The translations under genes and the position numbers were made by a program. The notes beneath the pieces were generated by a model. It worked only from the letters and a program-made list of their open reading frames with translations. It did not search any database and had not been told where the DNA came from. A stretch of 64,000 nt of DNA, from NCBI GenBank assembly GCA_934464775.1, contig CAKSKG010000002.1, positions 62,001 to 126,000 of the forward strand, read 5' to 3'. Source of the DNA: an uncultured Oscillospiraceae bacterium (GTDB lineage: Bacteria > Bacillota > Clostridia > Oscillospirales > Ruminococcaceae). This document shows positions 57,901 to 64,000 of this stretch, in pieces (the first letter of the stretch is position 1; each line of letters starts with the position of its first letter).

Positions 57901-58691
57901 GCGTCGAAGAAGAGCATATTAAGATGAGAGATAGCGCTGTCTACTGTGGGAGGCTCGCCGGGGCGGAGCTTCTTGTAAACTTCAACAAGAGCTTCCTCTG
58001 TGTTCTTGGTGCTGTCCTTCTGGAGGATAGTCTGGTTAAGGCGCTCATCAACGCCGAACTTGTCTTCGATCTCCTGATCCGTGCCGATACCGAGCGCACG
58101 GATAAATGTTGTCAGGGGGATCTTTCTGTTCTTGTCTATTCTTACATATATGATATCATAGGAATCCATCTCATACTCAAGCCACGCACCTCTGTTGGGG
58201 ATAACTGTGGTCTTGAAGAGATCCTTGCCTGTCTTGTCCTTTTCGGAGGCATAGTAAACGCCGGGAGAACGAACCAGCTGGGAAACGATAACACGCTCTG
58301 CGCCGTTGATAACGAAAGTACCGCTGTCGGTCATCAGCGGGAAATCTCCCATATAAACTTCGTTTTCCTTCTGCTCTCCGGTTTCCTTATTGACAAGTCT
58401 TGCCTTGACTTTAAGGGGAGCAGCATAAGTAGCGTCTCTTTCCTTACACTCGGCAACTGTGTACTTCGGTGTTTCCTCGATCCTGTAATCAATAAAATTC
58501 AGCTCATAATTTCCGTTATAATCTGAAATTGTGGCAACATCTCGGAAAACTTCTTTCAGGCCTTCCTTAACGAACCATTCGTAGGAATTTTTCTGCACTT
58601 CGATAAGATTGGGCATCTCCAGAACTTCGTTGATCTTTCCGAAGCTCATACGAGTGGTCTTACCGAGCTGCACCGGCTTAACATTCACCAT
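54936..58691 (-). CDS. rpoB: RNA polymerase subunit beta, with acidic C-terminal tail
   Basis: This is the 1251-residue second catalytic subunit. The rifampicin region is intact ([38 protein letters not shown]). [19 protein letters not shown], the GHKGVV-like segment [13 protein letters not shown] and the C-terminal clamp [26 protein letters not shown] are all present. After the usual end near [10 protein letters not shown] the protein continues for about 50 residues almost entirely of Asp, Glu and Gly/Asn (for example [21 protein letters not shown]). AAGGAGG lies about nine bases before the ATG. Promoter: TTGACA, 17 bp, TATAAT (58830-58802). rplJ-rplL, the usual upstream genes, are absent. 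Confidence 0.98.
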   Translation of the reverse strand: [1251 protein letters not shown]

Positions 58692-58801
58692 AGGCGGGAT
58701 TCCTCCTTATATTTTTCGTAAAATGCAATGCTCCGGCATGAGCCGCATTATGACCGCATAAACAGATATGGGCACATCTTTACATTTTGATACATTATAA
58801 A

Positions 58802-58830
58802 ATTATACTACCGTTATAACAAAATGTCAA
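58802..58830 (-). promoter_or_regulatory. Sigma-A promoter of rpoBC
   Basis: Minus strand TTGACA (complement at 58825-58830), 17-bp spacer, TATAAT (58802-58807): a perfect consensus. The leader of about 105 bases contains an AATGC...GCATT hairpin near 58724-58746. From 58831 to 59128 the DNA is AT-rich and I see no gene. Confidence 0.85.
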
Positions 58831-59158
58831 GAGCCGAGCGGCAAAAAATCCGAAATATCCGTATTGCACACAGTTTTTAATATCATATTTGACCTTTTTA
58901 TATATTTTATACATATATCCGTGTTCCGCACGCAGCACCGAGGGTTTTCGGCATATGCTTTTATATATAGTATATATGAAAATACGGCTTCGGGCTTCCG
59001 CCGCAGGCTCCGTATAAATTATGTCAATACAAATGGATTCCGAAAGAATTTTATTTTTCGGAATTGGTTGAGGTTGTCTTTTTATGGGCGTTTGTGATAT
59101 ATTTTAGTTATCGAAAAAAACCGAAAACATGATATTAGATTATTTGGAGGAAAAAGGT

Positions 59159-59611
59159 ATGACATGGTTAATAGTTATCGGAATAATAATTGCTGTATTT
59201 GCTTTTATTTTCAGAGTATTGGGAGAGGTATGTGCCACTGTCTTAGGAAACATATTGGAAGGCGTACCAAATGCACTTGCAAAGCTTATCGGCTGCTTCA
59301 TCATTACAGGAATTGGATCAGGCATTCTTTTAGGAGTATATGGGTGGCCTATTACTTCTACTATATTAAAAATCTGTATAATTGCCACAATCGGACTGAT
59401 TGCCCTTGCTCCTATAATAAGTATATTTAGATCCGGATTTGAAAACGTACTTTTTAAACTTATAGCATCATGCGCAATAATTGCAATAGGCTCAGTAATT
59501 TTAATAGCTGTGTATAATTGGCTTTTCCTGCTTCTGCTCATAAAAATATGTATCGTAGCAATTATTATATTAATTGTTCTGCGCATTATACTTGCAATCG
59601 TTAGATTATAA
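59159..59611 (+). CDS. Small membrane protein with duplicated halves, 150 aa
   Basis: A very hydrophobic protein with four to five predicted helices. The two halves are similar: KLIGCFIITGIGSGILLGVY followed by GWPITSTILKICIIATIGLI, and KLIASCAIIAIGSVILIAVY followed by NWLFLLLLIKICIVAIIILI. This points to an internal tandem duplication, with each unit ending in a similar ILKIC/IKIC segment. No charged pore or catalytic residue is evident and I do not recognise the family. A strong GGAGG is seven bases before the ATG at 59159; an earlier ATG at 59129 lacks a ribosome site. Codon use is AT-rich compared with neighbouring genes, which may reflect transfer. Confidence 0.7.
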   Translation: MTWLIVIGIIIAVFAFIFRVLGEVCATVLGNILEGVPNALAKLIGCFIITGIGSGILLGVYGWPITSTILKICIIATIGLIALAPIISIFRSGFENVLFKLIASCAIIAIGSVILIAVYNWLFLLLLIKICIVAIIILIVLRIILAIVRL

Positions 59612-59708
59612 CAAACTTTTATAAAAACAGCCATAAACAAAACTCATACATAATATGCGCAGCCCGATAATTCAACACATAAAAAATTTGGAGCATTACC
59701 TAAACACA

Positions 59709-59755
59709 AAACTGCCCGAAGCACCGTATACCACGGCACTTCGGGCGGTATTTTC
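59709..59755 (+). terminator. Hairpin terminator after the small membrane gene
   Basis: ACTGCCCGAAG pairs with CTTCGGGCGGT, with an inner CCGTATACCACGG, followed by ATTTTCATTTC. The 59756-59866 remainder shows no gene. Confidence 0.6.
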
Positions 59756-59866
59756 ATTTCTGTTTCCTTTATTTGTTCTGCACACTCGGGTCAAAAGAAA
59801 GAGAGTTTTCGCCGCACCTGCGGCAAATGGGGTCATATATTCACGGCAAAATGCCGAAGAATAGCA

Positions 59867-60655
59867 TTATCTCACCGCTGCGGTCTTCATACATGAAACG
59901 TTGCGGTATTTCAGACGGAGATTGTCCGTGATAAGTGCGATGAATTCGGAATTTGTGGGCTTGCCCTTTCCGACGCTCACCGTGTAGCCGAAAAGATTCT
60001 GTATCGTGTCAAGATCTCCCCTGTCCCATGCTGTCTCGATAGCATGGCGGATAGCCCTCTCCACACGGGAAGCCGTTGTGGAAAATTCCTTTGCAACGGT
60101 GGGATAGAGCAGCTTTGTGACGCTTTCCAGCATCTCGCTGTCCTTCAGCGAAAGAAGTATCGCCTCACGGAGATAATGATATCCCTTTATATGTGCGGGA
60201 ATGCCTATCTGGTGGATTATCTCGGTAACGATAAGCTCCATGTCGCTGCCGTTTGCGCCGCTGCGTGCGGCAGGCTCCGAGATCGGCTCCGTTGTCACGG
60301 AATTGATGATGTTGCTCAGCATCTCGGCGTCAAAGGGCTTTAAGAGAAAATATGCATTCTCAAAGGACATGACCTGCTTTTCGATGTATTCATTGTTATA
60401 TGAAGACGTAACTATAAAGAAAGGCTTCTTAACAAGCTGGGAAGAACGTCTGATAAGCTCCACTGCGTCAATGCCGGGAATTACCGCATCGGTGATAACT
60501 ATGTCGGGAGCGTCCTCACGGACCGAATCAAGAAGCGCAAGACCGTCACGGGCGCGTGTCACCGCATAATATCCCCGTCCTCTCAGCGAATTTGCAAAAG
60601 TACAGCCGAACTCAGAGCTGTCGTCTCCAATAACTACTTTAATTTTATCTGTCAC
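59867..60655 (-). CDS. spo0A: Sporulation master regulator Spo0A
   Basis: Spo0A is the phosphorylated regulator that commits clostridia to sporulation and stationary-phase programmes. The 262-residue protein has a receiver domain (KIKVVIGDDSSEFG; phosphorylated Asp in IVITDAVIPGID; Lys in LLKPFD) and the characteristic C-terminal effector domain (about 150-262) with HQIGIPAHIKGYHYLREAI and the recognition helix region GKGKPTNSEFIALITDNLRLKYR. The start is a GTG at 60655 with a perfect GGAGG eight bases ahead; the longer ATG-started frame begins upstream of this site. Promoter: TTGATT, 17 bp, TAAAAT (60717-60689). I see no clear sigma-H promoter or 0A box. The gene normally follows spoIVB, which is not present here. 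Confidence 0.95.
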   Translation of the reverse strand: MTDKIKVVIGDDSSEFGCTFANSLRGRGYYAVTRARDGLALLDSVREDAPDIVITDAVIPGIDAVELIRRSSQLVKKPFFIVTSSYNNEYIEKQVMSFENAYFLLKPFDAEMLSNIINSVTTEPISEPAARSGANGSDMELIVTEIIHQIGIPAHIKGYHYLREAILLSLKDSEMLESVTKLLYPTVAKEFSTTASRVERAIRHAIETAWDRGDLDTIQNLFGYTVSVGKGKPTNSEFIALITDNLRLKYRNVSCMKTAAVR

Positions 60656-60688
60656 GATGATTACCTCCATAATTTTTATTACAACCAT

Positions 60689-60717
60689 ATTTTACCATAT
60701 AATCTTTTAAAAATCAA
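60689..60717 (-). promoter_or_regulatory. Promoter of spo0A
   Basis: Minus strand TTGATT (complement at 60712-60717), 17-bp spacer, TAAAAT (60689-60694), giving a leader of about 25-30 bases. Confidence 0.7.
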
Positions 60718-61008
60718 GACTTGATTAACATTTTGTTCATACTCAATTAGTTGACATCTTTATTATACTCCATTTTTTCGTCAACTGCAATATATTTCCA
60801 TAAAATTGCGTATTTGTGGCTGAAAAGTCTGATTTACATTAACTGTAAATTATTAAGAGGCGCATATTGCTTCATAAACCTCCCGAAATCGCACCTTTGC
60901 TTTCATTTTTCACAATGCGCCGAAAATCTGTCCCGCAATACATTCTGCCGTGTTTTTGCTCCGAAATGCGGTCATCTGAAAAAATCGGATTTTTTTGTCA
61001 AAAACCTA

Positions 61009-61037
61009 TTGACAAAGTCAGTTTAATGTGCTATTAT
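61009..61037 (+). promoter_or_regulatory. Sigma-A promoter of the trp operon
   Basis: TTGACA (61009-61014), 17-bp spacer, TATTAT (61032-61037), upstream of the T-box leader. The 60718-61008 stretch has no gene. Confidence 0.82.
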
Positions 61038-61043
61038 GTATTT

Positions 61044-61400
61044 GTAAATTAAATATCTGAATTATAAATCCTGTGAACAAAAGCAAGTAGCTGTTATGAC
61101 GGCGGCACAGAGAGTCCTGCATTGGTGGAAGCGGACACGTTACGGTTTCAGTGAATGGGTTTGTGAGGAGCCTGGTGAATCAAAAGTAGCCTGCGCCGCG
61201 TTTCCTGCGTTAGTGTGAAAGGGTATTGATGCTTTGTGCTGCGTACTTAGTCCGATCGTATCTGATCGACCTATTCGGAACGTAACCGCCGTCAGTATCT
61301 GATGAGGCGGATTTTTTTATCCGTGAATTCGGGTGGCACCGTGATATTATCGCCCCGATGATCGTCATTTTTATGATGATCGTCGGGGCGTTTTGTTTTG
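61044..61400 (+). promoter_or_regulatory. T-box riboswitch (tRNA-Trp) controlling trpE
   Basis: A classic T-box leader. The AGAGAGT kink-turn motif of stem I is at 61109-61115. The specifier loop contains GTGAATGGG, with the Trp codon TGG at 61156-61158. The T-box sequence GGGTGGCACCGTGA is at 61331-61344. It overlaps a long intrinsic terminator (CGCCCCGATGATC ... GATCGTCGGGGCG then TTTTGTTTTG, 61351-61400). Uncharged tRNA-Trp should pair with the specifier and the T-box bulge and stabilise the antiterminator, so trp genes are read only when tryptophan is scarce. Confidence 0.93.
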
Positions 61401-61424
61401 CAGTCAAGGAAAGGATTGATAAAG

Positions 61425-62900
61425 ATGATCAACATGACGTTTGAAGAAGCAAAGAAACTGGCACAGTCGGGAGATTACCGCTGCATTCCTCTTGCATCGG
61501 AAATTTATTCCGACATGAGAACTCCCGTGGAGGTGCTCCGCATACTCCAGAATGTAAGCTCCCACTGCTATATGCTTGAAAGTGCGGAGGATTCCCAGAA
61601 ATGGGGCAGATACACATTCCTCGGATATGACCCCACAACAGAGATAACCTGCGCAAACGGCGTGATGAAGATCACCGAAAACGGCAGGACAGAAACAATG
61701 ACCGTCACACACCCCGATAAGGTCATCAAAAAAATAATCGAAGATCACCGCAGCCCCAGACTTTCCTCTCTCCCCTCATTCACAGGCGGACTTGTGGGCT
61801 ACTTCTCATACGATTATATAAAGTACAGCGAGCCAACCTTAAAGCTGGACGCAAAGGACGAGGAAAGCTTCAATGATGTTGACCTTATGCTTTTCGATAA
61901 GGTAATAGCATTCGATAACTTCCGCCAGAAGATAATCCTTATCTGCAATATCTTCACGGACGACCTTGAAACAAACTACGCAAAGGGCGCCGAAGAGATA
62001 CTTAAAATGAGAGAGCTTATTCTTCACGGCAAAATGAAAAAGCACGTTGCGGGAAAATTCCGCTCCGAGTTCCGCCAGCTGTTCAATAAGGAACAGTACT
62101 GCGAAATGGTCGAAAAGGCAAAGCATTACATTCACGAGGGAGATATCTTCCAGGTGGTGCTGAGCAACCGTCTCGATGCGGATTACGAGGGCAGCCTGCT
62201 GGACGCATACAGAGTTCTCCGCACAGTTAACCCCTCACCATATATGTTCTATTTCTCCAGCGATGATATCGAGATCGCAGGCGCTTCCCCCGAAACGCTT
62301 GTAAAGCTGGAAAACGGAGTTCTTCACACATTCCCCCTTGCGGGAACACGTCCCAGAGGAAAGAACGAGGAAGAGGACAGAGAGCTTGAAAAGGGTCTGC
62401 TGGCAGACGAAAAGGAACGCTCCGAACACAATATGCTGGTCGATCTCGGAAGAAACGATCTGGGCAGGATAAGCAAGTTCGGAACAGTTGAAGTTGAAAA
62501 ATATATGTCCGTGGAAAAATATTCCCACGTAATGCATATCGGCTCAACGGTAAGAGGAATTATCCGTGATGACATGAACGCCTGCGATGCGGTAAATTCA
62601 GTTCTCCCCGCAGGAACACTTTCGGGCGCACCCAAGATCAGAGCCTGCGAGATAATCAATGAGCTTGAAAACAACAAGCGCGGCATCTACGGCGGCGCTA
62701 TCGGATATATCGACTTTACGGGCAACCTCGATACCTGCATCTCGATAAGGATCGCATTCAAGAAAAACGGCAAGGTGTTCGTCCGTTCGGGCGCAGGAAT
62801 CGTTGCGGACAGCGTTCCCGAAAACGAATATCAGGAATGCATCAACAAGGCAAAGGCGGTAGTCACCGCACTTAAAACCGCCGAAGGCGGACTGGAATAA
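61425..62900 (+). CDS. trpE: Anthranilate synthase component I
   Basis: TrpE makes anthranilate from chorismate with ammonia from TrpG. The 491-residue protein has the full chorismate-binding core: DIFQVVLSNRLDADYEG, SPYMFYF, AGASPETLVKL, FPLAGTRPRG, LVDLGRNDLGRISKFG, LPAGTLSGAPKIRA and CISIRIAF. The N-terminal domain, which normally carries the tryptophan-binding LLES-type site, shows CYMLESAEDSQKWGRYTFLG, so feedback inhibition is likely kept. The ATG at 61425 has AAGGAAAGG ten bases upstream; an in-frame TTG at 61398 lies inside the terminator and is not used. trpG follows after 14 bases. Expression is controlled by the T-box. Confidence 0.97.
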   Translation: MINMTFEEAKKLAQSGDYRCIPLASEIYSDMRTPVEVLRILQNVSSHCYMLESAEDSQKWGRYTFLGYDPTTEITCANGVMKITENGRTETMTVTHPDKVIKKIIEDHRSPRLSSLPSFTGGLVGYFSYDYIKYSEPTLKLDAKDEESFNDVDLMLFDKVIAFDNFRQKIILICNIFTDDLETNYAKGAEEILKMRELILHGKMKKHVAGKFRSEFRQLFNKEQYCEMVEKAKHYIHEGDIFQVVLSNRLDADYEGSLLDAYRVLRTVNPSPYMFYFSSDDIEIAGASPETLVKLENGVLHTFPLAGTRPRGKNEEEDRELEKGLLADEKERSEHNMLVDLGRNDLGRISKFGTVEVEKYMSVEKYSHVMHIGSTVRGIIRDDMNACDAVNSVLPAGTLSGAPKIRACEIINELENNKRGIYGGAIGYIDFTGNLDTCISIRIAFKKNGKVFVRSGAGIVADSVPENEYQECINKAKAVVTALKTAEGGLE

Positions 62901-62914
62901 GGGAGGTTTTTCAG

Positions 62915-63478
62915 ATGATTCTTCTTATAGACAATTACGACAGCTTTTCATACAATCTCTATCAGCTGATAGGTTCAATAAACCCCGATATCAAGGTAAT
63001 AAGAAATGATGAAATGACTGTTGAGGAAATAGAAAAGCTCGCTCCCGACAGAATTATCCTCTCCCCGGGACCCGGCCGTCCCTCCGATGCAGGCATATGC
63101 GTTGAAGCCGCACGCACCCTCGGAAAGCACATTCCGCTCTTAGGAGTATGCCTCGGACATCAATCCATCTGCGAAGCCTACGGCGCAACGGTTTCCTACG
63201 CAAAGCAGCTTATGCACGGCAAAAAATCGGTGATAGACATTGACACATCAAGCAAAATATTCAAGGGTCTGCCCGATAAGATAGATGCGGCAAGATATCA
63301 TTCGCTGGCGGCAGTGGAATCCACAATGCCCGATGTTCTTAAAATAACGGCACGCACCGAGGACGGCGAGATAATGGCTGTGGAACATAAGGAATACCCC
63401 ATATACGGCGTTCAGTTCCACCCCGAGTCCATACTCACCCCCAAGGGCAGAACTATTCTCGAGAATTTTCTTGCATGA
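62915..63478 (+). CDS. trpG: Anthranilate synthase component II (glutamine amidotransferase)
   Basis: TrpG supplies ammonia to TrpE by hydrolysing glutamine. The 187-residue class I amidotransferase has the opening ILLIDNYDSFSYNLYQ, the oxyanion strand ILSPGPGRPSDAG, the nucleophile Cys in LLGVCLGHQSI, and the His-Glu pair in GVQFHPESIL. In some bacteria the same subunit also serves folate synthesis (PabA); no pabB is in this window. A GGGAGG site lies nine bases before the ATG. It lies between trpE and trpD in one operon. Confidence 0.96.
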   Translation: MILLIDNYDSFSYNLYQLIGSINPDIKVIRNDEMTVEEIEKLAPDRIILSPGPGRPSDAGICVEAARTLGKHIPLLGVCLGHQSICEAYGATVSYAKQLMHGKKSVIDIDTSSKIFKGLPDKIDAARYHSLAAVESTMPDVLKITARTEDGEIMAVEHKEYPIYGVQFHPESILTPKGRTILENFLA

Positions 63479-63516
63479 TGAATATATCCAATTAATTTAA
63501 TGAAAGGTTGATAATT

Positions 63517-64000
63517 ATGATCGGCGAAGCAATAAAGGCACTTACATTAAAGGAAGATCTTTCCGCAGAAACAGCGGAAGCGGTAATGGACGAGATCATG
63601 ACAGGTCAGGCAACTCCCGTTCAGATAGCTGCATATCTTGTTGCTCTCAGCATGAAGGGCGAAACAGTAGAGGAGATAACAGCCTCCGCAAAGGGTATGC
63701 GCAAGGCAGGAACTCACCTTGAGCATGAGGACAGCGTTTTTGAGATAGTCGGAACAGGCGGCGACCGCTCCAATTCCTTCAATATCTCAACAACAGCTTC
63801 GATAATCATTGCATCGGGCGGCGTAAAGGTAGCAAAGCACGGCAACAGAGGCGCATCGAGTAAATCGGGCGCAGCAGACTGCTTCGAGGGACTGGGTGCA
63901 AAGATCACACTTGAACCCGAGCAGAATAAAAAAGTCCTTGACGAAACAAATCTCTGCTTCCTTTTCGCACAGAAATATCATGCGGCAATGCGCTTCGTCG
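63517..64000 (+). CDS. trpD: Anthranilate phosphoribosyltransferase, partial
   Basis: TrpD joins anthranilate to phosphoribosyl pyrophosphate. The frame opens at the ATG at 63517 (GAAAGG eight bases upstream) and is still open at the window edge after 161 codons; family members have about 335-345. Visible motifs are IVGTGGDRSNSFNIST (PRPP-binding GTGGD), KVAKHGNRGASSKSGAADC (KHGNR) and the anthranilate-site KYHAAMRFV. It follows trpG by 38 bases. The rest of the trp operon presumably continues beyond the window. Confidence 0.95.
   Translation, partial: MIGEAIKALTLKEDLSAETAEAVMDEIMTGQATPVQIAAYLVALSMKGETVEEITASAKGMRKAGTHLEHEDSVFEIVGTGGDRSNSFNISTTASIIIASGGVKVAKHGNRGASSKSGAADCFEGLGAKITLEPEQNKKVLDETNLCFLFAQKYHAAMRFV

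Noticed and set aside
58864..59097. Plus-strand frame of 77 codons upstream of the small membrane gene
   Set aside because: AT-rich, Phe/Ile/Tyr-rich composition, no ribosome site and no domain; probably noncoding.

Overview
The window looks like chromosomal DNA of a Ruminococcus-type gut clostridium (Oscillospiraceae). The pointers are a cellobiose 2-epimerase that resembles the Ruminococcus albus enzyme as I remember it, Spo0A, a SPOCS-domain (DUF3794) protein, a FliB-type lysine methylase, a GH43 xylosidase, a cytoplasmic glycogen phosphorylase, clostridial house-keeping genes (rpoBC, secA, lysS-greA, pyrG) and a T-box-controlled trp operon. Coding density is high. Most promoters are textbook sigma-A sites with a 17-bp spacer, and most genes end in strong intrinsic terminators. 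I see no phage, CRISPR array, rRNA, tRNA or intact insertion sequence.

Layout. 0-5 kb: SPOCS protein (cut by the window edge), cyclophilin lipoprotein, and a MATE - D-aminoacyl-tRNA deacylase - MATE operon. 5-9.4 kb: SHOCT protein divergent from cardiolipin synthase, then MgtE behind a long structured leader. 9.5-20.2 kb: acyl-CoA synthetase, GH43, methionine aminopeptidase, FliB-like methylase, chemotaxis receptor, lipoprotein, AEC transporter and an anchored coiled-coil protein. 20.4-28.2 kb: a decayed solute-binding-protein gene, a secreted transglutaminase with an AT-rich core, lysS-greA, a lipoprotein and glgP. 28.4-29.3 kb: noncoding DNA with two inverted copies of a pseudoknotted repeat. 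29.4-35.8 kb: pyrG, comFB-like, cellobiose 2-epimerase, secA. 36-37.5 kb: a noncoding-rich region with a TTTTCAAC box cluster, a small membrane gene, a third pseudoknotted repeat and a candidate structured RNA. 37.6-41.1 kb: two-component system, DUF3783, PAP2, nth. 41.2-45.3 kb: manA-glcK-ilvD-hypothetical operon. 45.5-50.6 kb: tandem alpha/beta hydrolase, SARP-like regulator, AlaX, DUF6465. 50.9-58.7 kb: rpoC and rpoB. 59-64 kb: small membrane protein, spo0A, T-box and trpE-trpG-trpD (cut by the window edge).

How genes work together. Cellobiose 2-epimerase, GH43, glycogen phosphorylase, ROK glucokinase and mannose-6-phosphate isomerase fit intracellular handling of plant-glycan oligosaccharides and their entry into glycolysis. 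manA and glcK are in one operon behind a perfect operator-like palindrome. The trp operon is read through only when tRNA-Trp is uncharged, through a T-box with a UGG specifier.

The most novel material is noncoding. (1) A 163-bp repeat with 18-bp terminal inverted repeats is present four times, always just after a gene and always in the same orientation relative to that gene. (2) A roughly 320-bp repeat is present three times and its H-type pseudoknot is supported by compensatory base changes. (3) A free-standing structured RNA candidate with a 21-bp closing stem and its own terminator lies about 1.4 kb upstream of secA. Coding oddities include an ATT-start response regulator, a Cys-rich N-terminus on IlvD, an endonuclease III lacking the fourth cluster cysteine, and a double-domain hydrolase.
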